Positions 23,901 to 36,837 of a stretch of 64,000 bases of DNA are shown piece by piece. This DNA is from Macquaria australasica (taxonomy: Eukaryota; Chordata; Actinopteri; Centrarchiformes; Percichthyidae), in the NCBI GenBank assembly GCA_005408345.1, contig SEMN01000136.1, forward strand, positions 372,001-436,000, written 5' to 3'. The position numbers and the translations under genes are program-made. The notes under the pieces were generated by a model. It had not been told where the DNA came from. It ran no database searches and was given only the letters and a program-made list of their open reading frames with translations. The stretch's first letter is position 1; each line of letters starts with the position of its first letter.

Positions 23901-26900
23901 CAGAAGCACGATCTCGCCTCTTCAGGTTTACAAGGAAAAACCAGCAAGCTCTATCAAAATGAAATGCAGAGGTATCTCACCTCTTCCAGAAGTGCTTCCT
24001 GGCTGTGAAGACTCACTTCCTGTGCGAGATCGCTCAGTATGAGATTCCTCATTGCGCCAGCTTGGGTCCCTGAAAACAATAGAAAAAGCTTACACAGGCT
24101 TGCAAACTCCAGTGGGATGAAAAGGTGACAGTCCTGAGAATAGGTCCGAACTTTGCTTTAGAATGCTTTCAGTGTGTCGCCACTGCTGCTGGGCCAAACT
24201 AAGCTAAAGCAGTTAAAGAGGAACTACAGACCACATTTTTTTTCCCCACTGTACCCATAATCACAGATTCTTGATGACACGATGTTAATTCCGACAAAAT
24301 TCAGTGTGTGTAAATAATTGCTTTTTCTGACCCCTTTGCCTTAAACGCAATGTGTCTGCCCAAGCAGACCAGACACCCACCCCCAAATAAAAATATAAAA
24401 GTCTTCGGGTCTACAAAAATCAAGTGGGTGCCGAGTTTGCAACCGTTACAAAAAATCTTCCTGAAACAAAGTCCTCAAAAAATAGGGAATATTTAAAAAA
24501 CTGTTGACTTTCTAAATAACACAAACTGAGTTGCCACCAACTCATCAAAAATGATGCGACGACCATCTATGTCAACCCCTGACCTGTCTCGCATCTTTCT
24601 GTCGGGTCCCCGGCCTTTGTCCTCCTCCAGCTGCCTCTGCAGCCTCTCTTCCTCTTTCTTCAGCCTCTCCTCCACCTCCCTCTCCTTGGCTGCTGTGTCA
24701 ACTGGTTTGGCTGCACCAAAGATGGATGAGGCCCTGCTGCCGGGGCTGGGAGCTGTAGCTGGGGAAGTACCGCCGCCACCACCACCACCACCACCACCAC
24801 CACCACCACCACCACCGCTGCTAGCTTCCTCCTCCTTTGGCACGCTACGGGGCTTAAGGTTCAACTTGGGCCTCTGTTGAGGAGCTGCTGTGAGAACAGG
24901 AAAGGATAATATTAATATGGAGTGGTGTGGGTATGAATATCTGAAGGTGGTGTTAGTACAGTCAACCTCTACTCTTTGACGAAAAACAAACAAGCTTAAT
25001 TACAGATTCTGAGAGGAGTCTGAAAATATGTCAACATAATTTGTAACTTCATACATGAGTTTTTACATTATATTCATTTAATTTGTGGTAAATATAGAAC
25101 ACCAAAATTACTGCCAAATGTAACTCACACGAACACCAACACTCAAATAATCTTATTTGAGATGATCAGTAAATAAATAATGCTGACCCAACGTAGTATT
25201 TATATATTGAACGCTCACCTCTCTCCTCACGCCTCTCATCCCGCCTTTCGTCACGGTCTCCATAACGATCCCGGTCTCCATAACGATCACTGCTACCCCG
25301 ACTGTCGTCGTAATCGCGGCGGAAGCCGCTGCCAAAGGCACGACGACCTCCTCCCCCACCACGAGAGTCAAAACCTAGAAGGAGGACAGGAGAGAAAACT
25401 GGTAAGAGATGCGTATAATAGTGTACACAAGTGTATAATAAGCTTATACAAGCCCAATCGAGGTTGCAGCAGGGCAAGGTGGATCGGAATCCCAACATGA
25501 CACACCTCCTCTATCGTAGTCTCTGCGGTCCCTGTCGTCATAGCGATCCCGGTAGCGGTCTCTTCCTCCGTCATAGCGGTCATTGTCCCGCCGTGGTCCA
25601 TCTCTGTAACGATCTGACTCATAACGGTCCCGTGATCCTGCAAGAATTGTAATAAAATAACGATGCCGTTTCACATATGGAATTTCTAATGAGCTGTTGG
25701 TCTGACTGGGACCTCGACGGAAGAATGGGCAGTAATCTTTGCAGTCAACATTTTGAATAAAGAAAATATATAAATAGTATTTTTTTAGTAGTTTTATCCT
25801 AGTTAGGATCACTGGTGTCATTCCTAATCTAAGAAACAGGTCCCTTCTAGCAAAAACTTCTAACAGAATTATCCTGGGATCACATGTGCAGTAAGTATGG
25901 ATGTTGAAGCACAAACAAAGCCAACAATGTCAACTCACTCTCTCCAAAGGCATCATCTCTCTTGGGAGGTCCATCGTCTGTGTCTGCACTGGGCCGAGCC
26001 CTCCAATCACTGTCTGTTTTGTCAGGACCCATGTCCGACATCCTTCCCCTGTCTCGGCCTCCCATAAGCCCACTGTCTCTCTCTGAGGTGAAGAAAAAGA
26101 AGAGGAGATGTTATAGAATATGAAGGTTGAGGGACATGACTATAAAGGCAGAGAGGAGCCTTGCAATATCACACTAGTGGCCAGAAGACGTTAGAGTAAA
26201 AAAGGTTACCAATGTACCTTTATCATTAGACTGATCTGCAATATCCACACGGATCCTTCGGTTTCCCAGGTTCTGTTGGCATGAACAGATAGAGTTAGTG
26301 ATTCTCCCGTATACATTTTTATGAGAAAGAAACAGTCATTTCTAGTCATCTAACCCAAGGTTGTGCAATACAACTACAGGCAAAGTCATACACTCATATG
26401 TTAGTTCAGTTCCAGGTGTTAAAATAAAAATGCAAAATTATAAAACCAAGTTCTTGTTGCCTCCTCTCACCTCCTCATTGAGACTGAGGGCCCTCAGGAG
26501 GGAATCCACATCATCAAATTCAGCATAGCCAAAGCCCTTCAGCCTCTCTGGGTTACTGGGCTCTCGAGGCAGACGCACAGCACTGATCTGGACATGGAGA
26601 TAGTGACAAGAGTAACATATAAAACAGGGAATGCACTGATCTGGGCCCAGGAGTGTACAGTTCACCTCAAACAAGATCAGGAGAAAAAAAAGTAGTATGC
26701 AAATGAAAAATATGGAAGAAATGGGTTTGACTTTGGGATGGAGGAAATGTCAGATGAGAATGTTTGTCATCAATTTAAATGGCCCAGGTGAGGACTGCAA
26801 ATAAGCCAAGTTATCTTGCTAACATTAGTCGACTTGCAAGTTGTGACGGTTTTAAGTAATGGCTGCTATGACAGAGGTGGTATGAAGACTTTATAGAAGT

Positions 26901-29900
26901 GATTTATTAAGCAATAGTTTTCCAAAAAGGTATGCATGTACGTGTTTCAGATATACTAAGGTGCTGAATGAATAGTTTAAAGAGTTTTATGACTCTGTTT
27001 TACTGTTACTGAAACAGGACACTGACCAGCTTGGCTTTTTGAAGCCCTGTTATCTGTAAAAGATAGTTTTTCCTGGCTGAATGAGGAAACTGACATAAAA
27101 ACTACAGTTTGAAGTATTCCTTTGATGATTACTTTGATATAATTGAACACTGATGAGACTGACTCCGATAAGCTCCTGTGAAGAGCAATAAAGACTGCAG
27201 TGGCTATAACCACCAAGTGCTATGTGCTATAAGCCCTACACTGCATGTGTTTGCTCGCTACACCTACTGCCAAGCCGCGGAAGAAGTCTTTGATAGAGTC
27301 CTCAGTGACATCATAGGGCAGGTTGCCCAGGAAGGCCGTGTAAGGCGGGCTGCGGGGCAGTCGGGACCGGTCAACATTGGGTTCGCGAGCTGAGCGAGGC
27401 GCTGTGGGCAGGATGGAGCGATCAATGGGTGGTGCCCGGTATGTGTCCTCCTCCGTGTGCCATGAAGTCGAGACTACAGAGATGAGAAGAGGGAAAATTT
27501 CAAACAAATGCCAACCTAAAACCTTCCTTTCAGTTACTGGACGACAACCGATTTATTTTCTCTTTGATACTTGGTCCTTCAAATCCTCGAGTTCTTCTAT
27601 TCTGACACAGTCAAAAAAAAGCAAATGGCAACAAAGACTTCACAACAATGAATCTTAATGAAAAAAATATATGCATTAGTACACATACCAACATCCAAAT
27701 ACATACAAGAGACACTACAGTAAATGCCGAACCTCCATTCAAAAATTACTCAGTGTGACAAATAGTTACCGCTGACTGGAAACCTCTTGTATGTCACATG
27801 CAAGTTAAGAAGACATTTAAGTGTTCTGAGACAAGTGTATTTATTAGGATGCGCACTGTGTTATTGTTCTGTGAGGACGATATCAATGGTGCCAATGATC
27901 AGTATTAGGTCTGATCCTAGCCAAAAAACCTGGATCAGATAATGGAATACAAATAAGTGAAACTACCCAGAAATGTCATGCAAGTACTTGTATGGCACCA
28001 TTTTGTATGACCTTCTGTTAAGACAAACAGCTACACTTCGACAACAACATGTGATCATGTGATTTGTCGCTCTAGCAAGGAGGAAACAGCAGAATACAAA
28101 TGTGCAATAAGAGCATGAATCAGAATTGTGAGTTTTAGCCCCACAAATTTAACTAAAACACGTGTAGACGCCTCATGCAAAAGGAATATGACTTAGTTGT
28201 ACATGCCACAAAGGAAAACGTGCAGGGCGCATGTAAATCTCCATCCAGAGACCAAAAGTTCAAAGCTGATAAGAGAAAAATCATTGAATTTATTCGACCA
28301 ACCCAATTGCACCGTTGATAATATGGAGTTTTTAGGATTCATTTTAACATCCAACGCCTCAATCCACACTATCCAACCGACATTTCACATTCAAAACGGC
28401 CATCCCAAGCCTGCACAAGCCACTTAGTGGACGCTTTTCAAAACACTTAGAAAACAGTGCCGTGGTAAGTTTACAGTTGACACAGGGAGCTCAAACATAT
28501 CCAATGTCATGACTCGGTCTGAAAGACAACTGTAAAGATTCAAGTTTTACATTGCAAAAAGCAGCGCAGTAGTAAGCTGCAGCAGTTTTGCAAAACTGAG
28601 TTATGTTGTCATTTAGAAGTATTTTATTACTTTATTGATTTAACAATTTACGTGTCATGGTTATACACAGCTATCTTAGGCAACATGCATTTAAAGAGCA
28701 TAGTGGACATTACAAAAATACTGGTGTTAAGCCGTCTCTACATGGTTCACTAATCCTGACCTTTTCTTACTGCTGTATACCTTTAATAAGACCTGGAAAA
28801 AAAAGACCAATACCGCTTTGCCACAAAACATTTACATGTTAAATAAAACGTCATTTTTCATTCAGTCAAGTATCCGACCACATATGTTGATGACACTACC
28901 AGTTTGACTGCATTCCTCAACAGATTTTCAATTCTCCCCACTCAACTAAGAGACAATCTGAGCAACAGAGAGACAATATTGATTTTTGCTATTGTTAGAT
29001 GGAAAAATGCAAGACAGATGCAAGGTATGCAAGACTTTAGTGTGTGTATTTCAGTGTGTGTTCTCTGCTCACCATCCCCCTCCAGGTCGTCAGTCTCATC
29101 GGCCCAGCTAGTGGTTTTGGTCGGGTAGCTGGGGGCCACGTTGCTGCCTCCACTGTCCTCTGCCAGGAAGTCAGTCAAAGTGAGGGTCTTCCCCTTCTTA
29201 TTCTTCTTCTTAGCTAGAGGGGAGATGAACACAGAGTACACAGTCAGCCATGGAAGAAACATGCTAGGCCATGGGTTCGTTGCCCATATGGTTTTCTGTC
29301 AAGGAGGACTTTAAAGCCTTTATCCACCCCTCAGCCTTTGGTTTACATATAAAAAAGGGAACTACATCCATAAAATAGTAATACAATGTACCTTCATTTG
29401 ATACATTTAACCCGTTTGTTTGGAAAACTACAGAAGGCTAAAAATCCCCACACACAGTTAGTTTGGGAATAGCAGCAGATGTTACAGATGGTGTGTAAAA
29501 ATACGATAATTACAGCTTCAGAACAGTGATGTCAATATGGCTTCACCGGCTTGTATTCGATTTCAACTATTATTTTGAACAACTCACAGTGAAATATTAC
29601 AAAATATAGCCTGTAAAGCAGTGAAATGCTGCACCACTGAAAGATTCATTCTTTAAGCACCAACACAACAACAGTCTGGGTTTTCAAAAGACTTGTGTGT
29701 GCGTGTCCACTCATGTGGACAGCTGCATCTCTGCGCAGACAAACACCGTTTGTAGTTGTGAGATGTTGTCCAGCCTAGCCAGATAAGGGGACTGCAATGT
29801 GTGAGTGATAACAAAAACACTTATTTTCCTATTGGAAAACAAACACACAGGGAGTGTCCAGCTGTCACTGCAGCAGGCCAGAAAAGGTAGGCCTCTATTT

Positions 29901-31238
29901 GCTCAGCTCCAAGACTCGGGTGCAATAATCGTGACATGTTCAAACCACTGGGCTGCATGTTTGCTTCATTTTCAAGGAGCCTGAATCAGTGAGTCATGTA
30001 TCCATCGCAGAACATTCCTCATAATGTCTGTTTCAATGGCAAACAGTCGCTAATTGCTTCACAGGGCTCAGCTCATAGAGCAGGTCTGGTTTGTTTTGGT
30101 CCGAGGCAGAAAAACGGGAGCGACAAAGCTGGCTGTGAGCTTTATTGTGAAAATCCCAGCTGTCAGGACATTCTTTACACACATCATTACAAAACCCACT
30201 CAGACGGTTTACAACTCTTAACATAATGCTGTCATAATGTCATCGTTTACAATTAGGAGGCCTAACTAACCGGCCTCGACTGCTTGTACCCTCGAAACCA
30301 CAAGAAAATATTACTGTCTGTCCAGAAGCTTGTGAAATTAGCAAGCTAGGAGCTGCGTAACGTTAACTTTTGGCAGCAACGTTACTGACTTTTGCTTAAG
30401 CTACAACAGCATAACAGCTGCGCAGGCCTACAGTTAACACGCAGATTGCCCGCTTGCTATCTACGCAGGTCGCTTTTGTCTTTATGCCTATGCGGGCTTA
30501 GTCAGCAAAGGACTGCTGATGGGGGAAGTATCCCTGCTTAGCTGGCTAGGTTTTAGGGCCTAGCGCACGTCGCAGCGCCAGGATCCAAGTGCGCCATCAT
30601 CGGAGTAACACTCAGCCGGCCGGGTGGGACGGCTCAAAGTTGTGAAGCTGCCAGGGAAGTGTTTAGGATGCGACCCAACAGGCCCAGCTGCCCCGCTTCA
30701 TCAAACACTGATACCAGGGAGCTGGGCTCCACACGTGGGGAGCCTCCTCGAGCTGCCCGGGCGTCTCGGCCCAACCCCTCCTCCACGAAAACGCGCTTGC
30801 GCCCGATGCTCATCTGCTGCGAGCGCCGCGGCCACACAACGTGCGAGCTCCGCACGCAGTCGGAAACGTTTCACAGCCCGCCACGCAATGTCCGAGACGC
30901 GCAGCACCGTGTGAACTCATAAGCGGACAACGCAAACATCAGAACACCATAAATATGCTCATAGGAAAATACCGCATGTAATCTGGAGGCTAACGTTGTT
31001 CAGGTTGTGCAAGTCGCCGCTCCGCTCGTTCGCCTTCCTCCGGCAGTTACGTCTTTACCGGGCCAAAACAACCCACGGACCCATTTATACACGCGGGACA
31101 ACGACGCGAATCGATAACACGAGACATTAACGATCCCCAAACTTCACGCGTTTAATTGTATCGAGGTATAACCCGCTGAAATTCCCCCCCAACCGACCCA
31201 GATTGTTCACCCTCATAAACCTCACCTGACGCCGCCAT
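20919..31238 (-). CDS. eif4b: eif4b, eukaryotic translation initiation factor 4B (complete, 15 coding exons)
   Basis: Coding exons: 31238-31226, 29213-29073, 27473-27268, 26587-26471, 26272-26218, 26082-25939, 25637-25506, 25374-25219, 24887-24584, 24069-23981, 23526-23265, 23070-23033, 21969-21840, 21330-21258, 20987-20919. They sum to 1,929 bases, 642 residues, and all phases join; human eIF4B has 611. The start is MAASAKKKNKKGK. The RRM spans about 96-172, with RNP2-like AFLGNL (98-103) and RNP1-like KGFGYAEF (137-144). A region rich in Asp/Arg/Tyr/Gly at about 178-321 (self-association in the family) follows. Then come RPKLNLKPR and SIFGAAKPVDTAA, a charged helix, VMPAPPPKENVWAKR, and a terminal KFSSASKYAAL motif. 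eIF4B stimulates the eIF4A helicase during cytoplasmic scanning of mRNA leaders. Oddities are a 16-Gly run and a CAGCAG acceptor at exon 9. Confidence 0.96.
24769..24816 (-). repeat. Coding (GGT)n trinucleotide repeat: 16 Gly in eIF4B
   Basis: Sixteen consecutive glycine codons, residues about 346-361 of eIF4B. Twelve identical GGT codons (24,781-24,816) are followed by GGT GGC GGC GGT. They lie between PKEEEASS and TSPATAPSPG. Human eIF4B has a Ser/Thr-rich stretch here instead. Confidence 0.9.
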
Positions 31239-31330
31239 GTTGGAGAGCGAGTTCGTTATAGTTCCCGGATGAAGGCGTCAGAGGTTTATTATCGGGAGCG
31301 CGCATCGCCGTTCACGAGACCGTCTCCTCC
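30540..31330. promoter_or_regulatory. CpG-rich region at the eif4b 5' end
   Basis: GC- and CpG-dense DNA covers eif4b exon 1, the start of intron 1 and the upstream flank, in contrast with the AT-rich surroundings. No TATA box is evident upstream of the ATG (31,238), which fits a housekeeping CpG-island promoter. Open frames on both strands at 30,624-30,922 follow from the base composition and are not supported as genes. Confidence 0.7.
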
Positions 31331-31919
31331 CTTGTTTTCTGCTCACCACTGACTGTATGTAAAGACCCACATCTGCTCAGCTACAATGACTGACATTTCC
31401 TTTTCCCTAAGCTTCTATAAGATCTGTCGCTGAACTAATGTTAGCTGTAGCCCACCTCTCACGGTTCATTTATTTCTCTTTTATAGCAGTCTCCAAATCC
31501 TTGGACTTTTCCAAAAACCTCTATGCAGCTTTAAATGTTCACATCTATCTGTTTAATATTCTTAGTTAACCGGAAAAATTTAGTGGTGATATTGTGGACA
31601 ATTAAATAATTCAAGTCCAAATTCCCAGTGTTATACTGTTTGGTGCTTGGCTGCAAAACTTTAAGGAGATATAAAATATATCTTTCTCTGTCACCTGAGT
31701 TCATGGCAACATTTTCTTAATTCCCGAAACTATCAAATGTAATTTTATCATGTTCAAAAGTTATGCATCCTGCATTAGCTCTAACTCAAGGGAACTGCTT
31801 GAACAACTGAGAGCTATCAGTTGTTCAAGTAAGTATTGTGTTGATTCTGGGATTTAAAATCCTCCAAGGCTAAGCCCAGACCTTGGTATGTGACTAATGA
31901 GGCGTAATCACATGAATTA

Positions 31920-32250
31920 TTTTAAAGACCCTTTCATGTTGTTATATTATATTATTGGACTAATGCATTAAAGTGTGAGCAGCATTTTAGTGTCGTAAAG
32001 GTGGCGTTAATTCTACAACTTTATATACTGTTGCAAAGTTAATTTATAACAATGCATCATATTTTATGTTACAGTTTATGATATGTTGGTATGTAAAATC
32101 TTTATCAGGAAACTAGTAACTACAGCTGTCAAATTAATGCAGAGGAGTAAAAAGATACAATTTTCCTCTTAAATGTAAGTATAAAGTAGCATTACATAGA
32201 AATAGAGTATGTGTGTTTATGTGCTGAATGTTTTTCTTTTTTTAATAACT
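31920..32250 (+). mobile_element. DNA-transposon-like repeat, family D, copy 2 (internal part)
   Basis: It carries AATGCATTAAAGTGTGAGCA, ACTTTATATACTGTTGCAAA, AACAATGCATCATATTTTAT and AAGTATAAAGTAGCATTACA, which belong to the internal part of the same abundant fish repeat seen at 18,520-18,850. The ends are missing. Confidence 0.5.
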
Positions 32251-32289
32251 GGATAAGAACAGGATTAAAAGGAATAAATTATTCAAATG

Positions 32290-32580
32290 TTGAGTTTAGG
32301 AGAGTATTAAAGGGGAGCTAACACATTTATTTATTAAAGCTGCAAACAAGAGGAGTCGATTGAGACCAAACCAGAGCTAAAAGGCCAGTTAATATTTTAC
32401 ATTTGTCATTTGACCAGAAACATGACTAATGGAAAAATAATATTGCCCTGTGTTTGCTGGATGTGTTTGCTAGCATGTTAACAGTATAAGGTTATAATAT
32501 TTCAGGACTGTGTGTCTGCTGGCTTGTTTTGAAGTTCTTCTGCCCCCTAGTGGCCAAACCTCATTCACCAAAGGCAGCTT
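32290..32580 (+). repeat. Family B repeat, inner fragment
   Basis: It shares ordered motifs with 2,460-2,790 and 46,290-46,630: ACCAGAGCTAAAAGG, GACCAGAAACATGAC, TTGCTGGATGTG and TGCCCCCTAGTGGCCA. The copy is diverged and lacks arms. Confidence 0.5.
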
Positions 32581-32905
32581 TAAGTATCCTGCAGGCTGCA
32601 TGCATGACTCAGACAACAATAATACCAACATTGTTTTTCATAATTAAGCCAACGATAAAATCATGTAATTTGTCAGCCATCCAGCCGTTCATCTACCTGT
32701 CAAAATCATGTAATGTGTTTTTTAATCAGTGAGAACTATGACAGAACTTATCACAAAACACAACATGCACTTACATTATGTAACAATAACAAATGCACAA
32801 GGGTCATGATAAGTGGTTTTATTCTTTTTTTATTTTGCTGTCAGGTCAGGGATCGGTTGCTTTTGAAATAGCCCTGTCTGTTTCACTGTGGTGTGGTCGA
32901 ATGCC

Positions 32906-33037
32906 TTTATTCAGAATTGCTTAAATCATTTATGGTCTACACGGTATGTGGTCTTGGTTCAAAATTGGCTTTAGCTGACTGGGCCAGCACTGAATTTTTT
33001 TCCATAATGGATAGTTGTGGGTTGTTCTGCTTTTATT
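32906..33037 (-). terminator. Candidate krt18 polyadenylation signals
   Basis: AATAAA hexamers on the minus strand occur at 33,037-33,032 (only 32 bases past the stop) and 32,911-32,906. The second gives a more usual 3' UTR of about 180 bases. A further one lies near 32,822. Confidence 0.4.
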
Positions 33038-33068
33038 GTTGGGATGGTCCAGGATTCTTTGTTCCAAA

Positions 33069-35583
33069 TTAGCTTGATGCCGCCAGCTCATCCAGTGCGT
33101 CCTGGAGCCTGTTAAACACAAATGAAACATTCTGACTTTCAAAATACTCATGCTGAACTGGTCACGTGAGCTGACTGGAATTACTGCCTCACTTCACGAT
33201 GTAGATATACTTGACCATGCAAACCATGATAACAAGTGATTTTAGTATTCACCTCCACCATCACCATCACCTTGCCTTCGATCTGTTTTTTCTTACTTGA
33301 AGTCTCCACCATCCAGCAGACTCTTGTAAGTGGAAATCTCGGCCTCTAGTTTCATCTTCATGCTGAGCAGCATCTCATACTCTTGGGTCTGATGCTGGAT
33401 GTTTGCGCGCAAGTTGGTCAGCTCCTCCTCCAGTCGGATAATAAGGCCGTTGTACTTCTCCATTTCCATGTTGTTTCGTAGCTCTGTGTTGCGTAACGTG
33501 TCCTCCAAGGAGGCTTTCTGATAAAGGATTGAAAAAGGAGGAATCAAAAGTATGCCAAGGACATTTTAGGAAAGCAAGTCTAATGTGGGAGAACATGGGA
33601 AAGTTCCAACCTTTGTGAAAAGATTATTTGGGAAATGTTTGCTGCTTTCCAAAAAGATATGACAAAAATTCAAAGTGGGTGTTATGTAATGGGCAGGGTA
33701 TTTTAAAGATCTCAAACATTGCAATAAGAATTTAGAATCAAATGAGAGGGTTTGATTATTTTATGTTTGTGAATAAAGTGAAAATGAATGAAAACAGAAT
33801 ATAAGACACATGGTTGTAAACTGCATGCTTACTAAGCTCTGTTGGGATGCAAGTTCAATTTCCAGGGTCTGTATCTGTCTAGATAAGTCACCCTTCTCCA
33901 TCTGGGCTCCCTGGAGAGCTTCTGTGTTCTGTGAAACCTGCGCCTGCACGTCCACAATCTGACCAGGGAAAGGGGAAAGGGTGTTAGCCAACAAACAAGA
34001 TAGTTGCTGTAAGTGTATTTATAAATGATTACCCTTGTTAACGCTGCATCACCTGATTTTCATGCCATCGTTTGAGGTCCTCTGCGTTCTTCACTGCAAT
34101 CTTCTCATAGTTGCTCCTCATGTCCTCCATAATCTGGGCCAGGTCCTGACCTTTGGGAGCGTCAACGTCCACTTGCACGCCCGACTGGGAGATCTGATTC
34201 CTCAGCTCCATCACCTCCTATAGGACAGACACAAAGAGAGAAATGAACAAAAACGTTCAAGACGCGTGACTTGTGAGCCACTGCTCCAAGATAGTAAAGT
34301 GTGCTGGCTCACATTCTCGTGGTTCTTCTTTAGGAAGATGAGCTCCTCCCTCACAGCTTCAATCTCACTCTCGATGTTCATCCTGGTCATGTTGGTGTCA
34401 TCTATGACTCTCTTCAGCCCGGCAATGTCGGCCTCCACAGACAGGCGGATTGCCATCTCATTGTCGAACCTGTAGGAGTGTACAGACACACTTATTCACA
34501 CTGTGCTCTATATTATATAAAGTTACGAAATGGGATCTATTCTATCAGATATTCCAGATTTTAGACCACATGCACTGCATGAACTCTTCACGGGCTTCCA
34601 TTTGCAAAGTCTATACCTTTTGACACCAAAGCATGTCTGCCTTTGTACAGGATTTGGAGAGTGAGCTTAGAACTGCCTCATTCATATAAGATTAATATAT
34701 TAAATAACATAAATTACTCTGAGATTACATTTAAAACAACATACTTTACTTTGAAGTCATCAGCAGCAAGACGGGCATTGTCGATCTGGAGCACAAAACG
34801 AGCGTTCTCCGCAACCTTATCGAAGATCTGGACAGAAAAAAGAATTCATGAAAACGTGACTTTGACTATCAGTTGACATTTTTTTGACCTGTGGGTGTTT
34901 GTTTAGTTTATGTCCTAATTTTGCTGGTTAGAAAGAACACAATTGTTTCACCAGAAGCCTCTTCATTCAGTGCATAACTTAGCGGTCTGCTCCGATCATT
35001 ACATGCTATGAGGAAGCAATGTTTGCCACAGCTACAGAATAAAACATATGATTTGAATCACTATTTCCCTTATGTAACAATAGAAGCCCCAGAATCAGAT
35101 TACACGCTAGGGCCACAACATGGTTGAATCCATAGTAACATTCAGTGAAAAGAAGAACCACAAACTGAAGGACAGGAAGGGGGAATGTTCCCGAGCCAAA
35201 GCAGAATCTGGTTTGTTTTAGCATTGTTGGAAAAATGGGTTTCCTGTCTAAGTCATACAGAGAGGTTTTTTTTCTCTCCAGTTTTCACCCAGCTGCACTG
35301 TCTCCGTCTGTCATTTTCTTTGTATATATCGCTGTATGTGTTTATGTGTGCAGAGATTGCAAAATTCTTTGTGTGCGAGTGTGTTTGTGGGTTTATACTT
35401 TCTTATGTGTCAATGGTACGCTGTCTCAGAGGGAATACTTGTCCCTTTATGTGTCGAGAAAAACACAGTACCGCCATCAATCAGTGACATTGAAGATCTG
35501 GAGTCTGTAGAAGAATGTGACATTTGACTCTGCTGACTGGAGCTGATTGTTATACAACCAGCGAACTCACACGCGCGCTATGT

Positions 35584-35620
<37 letters not shown>

Positions 35621-36728
35621 CTGGCAGCCCGAGATCCTTTGTGTGTATCATTTCCACACATCTGTTTCACATTGAGGCCCTCCTACGCCAGAGAATGCTT
35701 GTAGAATCACCATTTACAAGCAGAGCCATTCTGAAATGCTTTTGTCTGGTGAAGGTTGTTTGAGAGCTTTTCCTCAGTCTGTCTCTTATGATGATACCCG
35801 CGTGCTGGTGATTCATCACAGGAAGTTCTGGTCAGTTTGTGGCACGAATGAGTTTTATGGGGGAGGGTTAGAGCTTAGCAACCACACCCTTCATTCTCCT
35901 GAAAGAAATTTGATAACCTACAAAAGAAATGCTGCCTGTCTCAGCATAAGCATTCTCAATCTTAATTTTCAACGTCAGACATTAATGAATAATGAATATA
36001 CTGATAAAACTTACTGCCACAAGCACAGAAACTTTTGAAACAGAATGAGTGCACGTGATGGCACTCATTGATTCTCATATTAGAGGCCCCATCAAGGATT
36101 TCTAAAGCATTTAAACACAGATATCCCACACATTTCTCATTGTCTGTCTTGCCTATCTGTATCAAAGATATCAACCAACAACCACACCTTCCCGTTTTTA
36201 GACAGCATTTAATACTTCCACCTGTTTATTGTAATGATCATTACTCATTGTCTTGCTTACCTGTTTGCGTAGGTCTTCTATGATGGGCTCATACTTGCTG
36301 TAGTCTCTCATGTCGGGCCCCCCCTTCTCCAGAGAATGCATGATCTTCATCTCCAGCTCCTTGTTGGCCTGTTCCAGGTTCCTCACCGTCTCCAGGTAGT
36401 TGGCCAGGCGGTCGTTCAGGTTCTGCATGGCTCCCCTCTCGTTGCCCATGATCCCAGCACCGGCACCACCACTAGTCGCCATGGATGCACTGGCACCACC
36501 GAAACCTGAACCCATACCACCACCGATTCCACTGCTCAGCTTGAAGGCAGAGGAAGAAGAGGTGATTGGGGCACCGGACCGCAGAGAAGACGTGGAGACA
36601 GAGGAGATGCGGGCGCCCTGTCCACCAGCACCACCATAAATGCTGGCAGCACGGTACTGGGGTGTGGAGCGGGTCAAGGAGATGTGAGAAGAAGGTATCT
36701 GCTGCATGTTGGATCTTCTGAAGCTCAT
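33069..36728 (-). CDS. krt18: krt18, type I keratin 18 (complete, 7 exons, short tail)
   Basis: Exons: 36728-36261, 34827-34745, 34469-34313, 34217-34053, 33958-33833, 33517-33297, 33108-33069. Exon lengths 83, 157, 165, 126 and 221 for exons 2-6 agree with conserved type I keratin structure. The product has 419 residues. A Ser/Gly-rich head (1-95, with RAASIYGGAGGQG) precedes the helix-initiation motif LNDRLANYLETV (104-115), then a heptad-repeat rod and the termination region LEAEISTYKSLL (390-401). The tail is only KLQDALDELAASS; human KRT18 continues about 30 residues further. Keratin 18 pairs with type II keratin 8 in cytoplasmic intermediate filaments of simple epithelia. The divergent type II gene at 43,652 and neighbouring eif4b support this identity over other type I keratins. 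Confidence 0.93.
35587..35618. repeat. (CA)n microsatellite in krt18 intron 1
   Basis: A pure CA run of about 32 bases inside the largest krt18 intron (34,828-36,260). Confidence 0.95.
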
Positions 36729-36831
36729 TTTGGAGAAGTGAAGGCACGGCAGAGAATGAAGTGAAAAATGAGATGTGGAGACTCACTGCTGGCCGGCTTA
36801 GAAAGTGACGCTGGCAGCGGGAAGTGGGGAA

Positions 36832-36837
36832 CTTATA
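36832..36837 (-). promoter_or_regulatory. TATA-like box of krt18
   Basis: TATAAG on the minus strand lies about 105 bases upstream of the krt18 ATG (36,728), a sensible distance for a TATA box followed by a short 5' UTR. Confidence 0.55.

Larger units (their letters stand above)
31239..32905. other. Spacer between the eif4b start and the krt18 3' end
   Basis: Outside the CpG-rich edge there is no gene. The segment contains a family D fragment (31,920-32,250) and a family B inner block (32,290-32,580). Confidence 0.55.

Noticed and set aside
24551..24880. 109-codon plus-strand frame with a polyproline run
   Set aside because: Antisense shadow of eif4b exon 9; the prolines are the complement of the glycine repeat.
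30624..30922. Four overlapping open frames on both strands
   Set aside because: They follow from the high GC content of the eif4b CpG-rich region; no codon-level or domain support.
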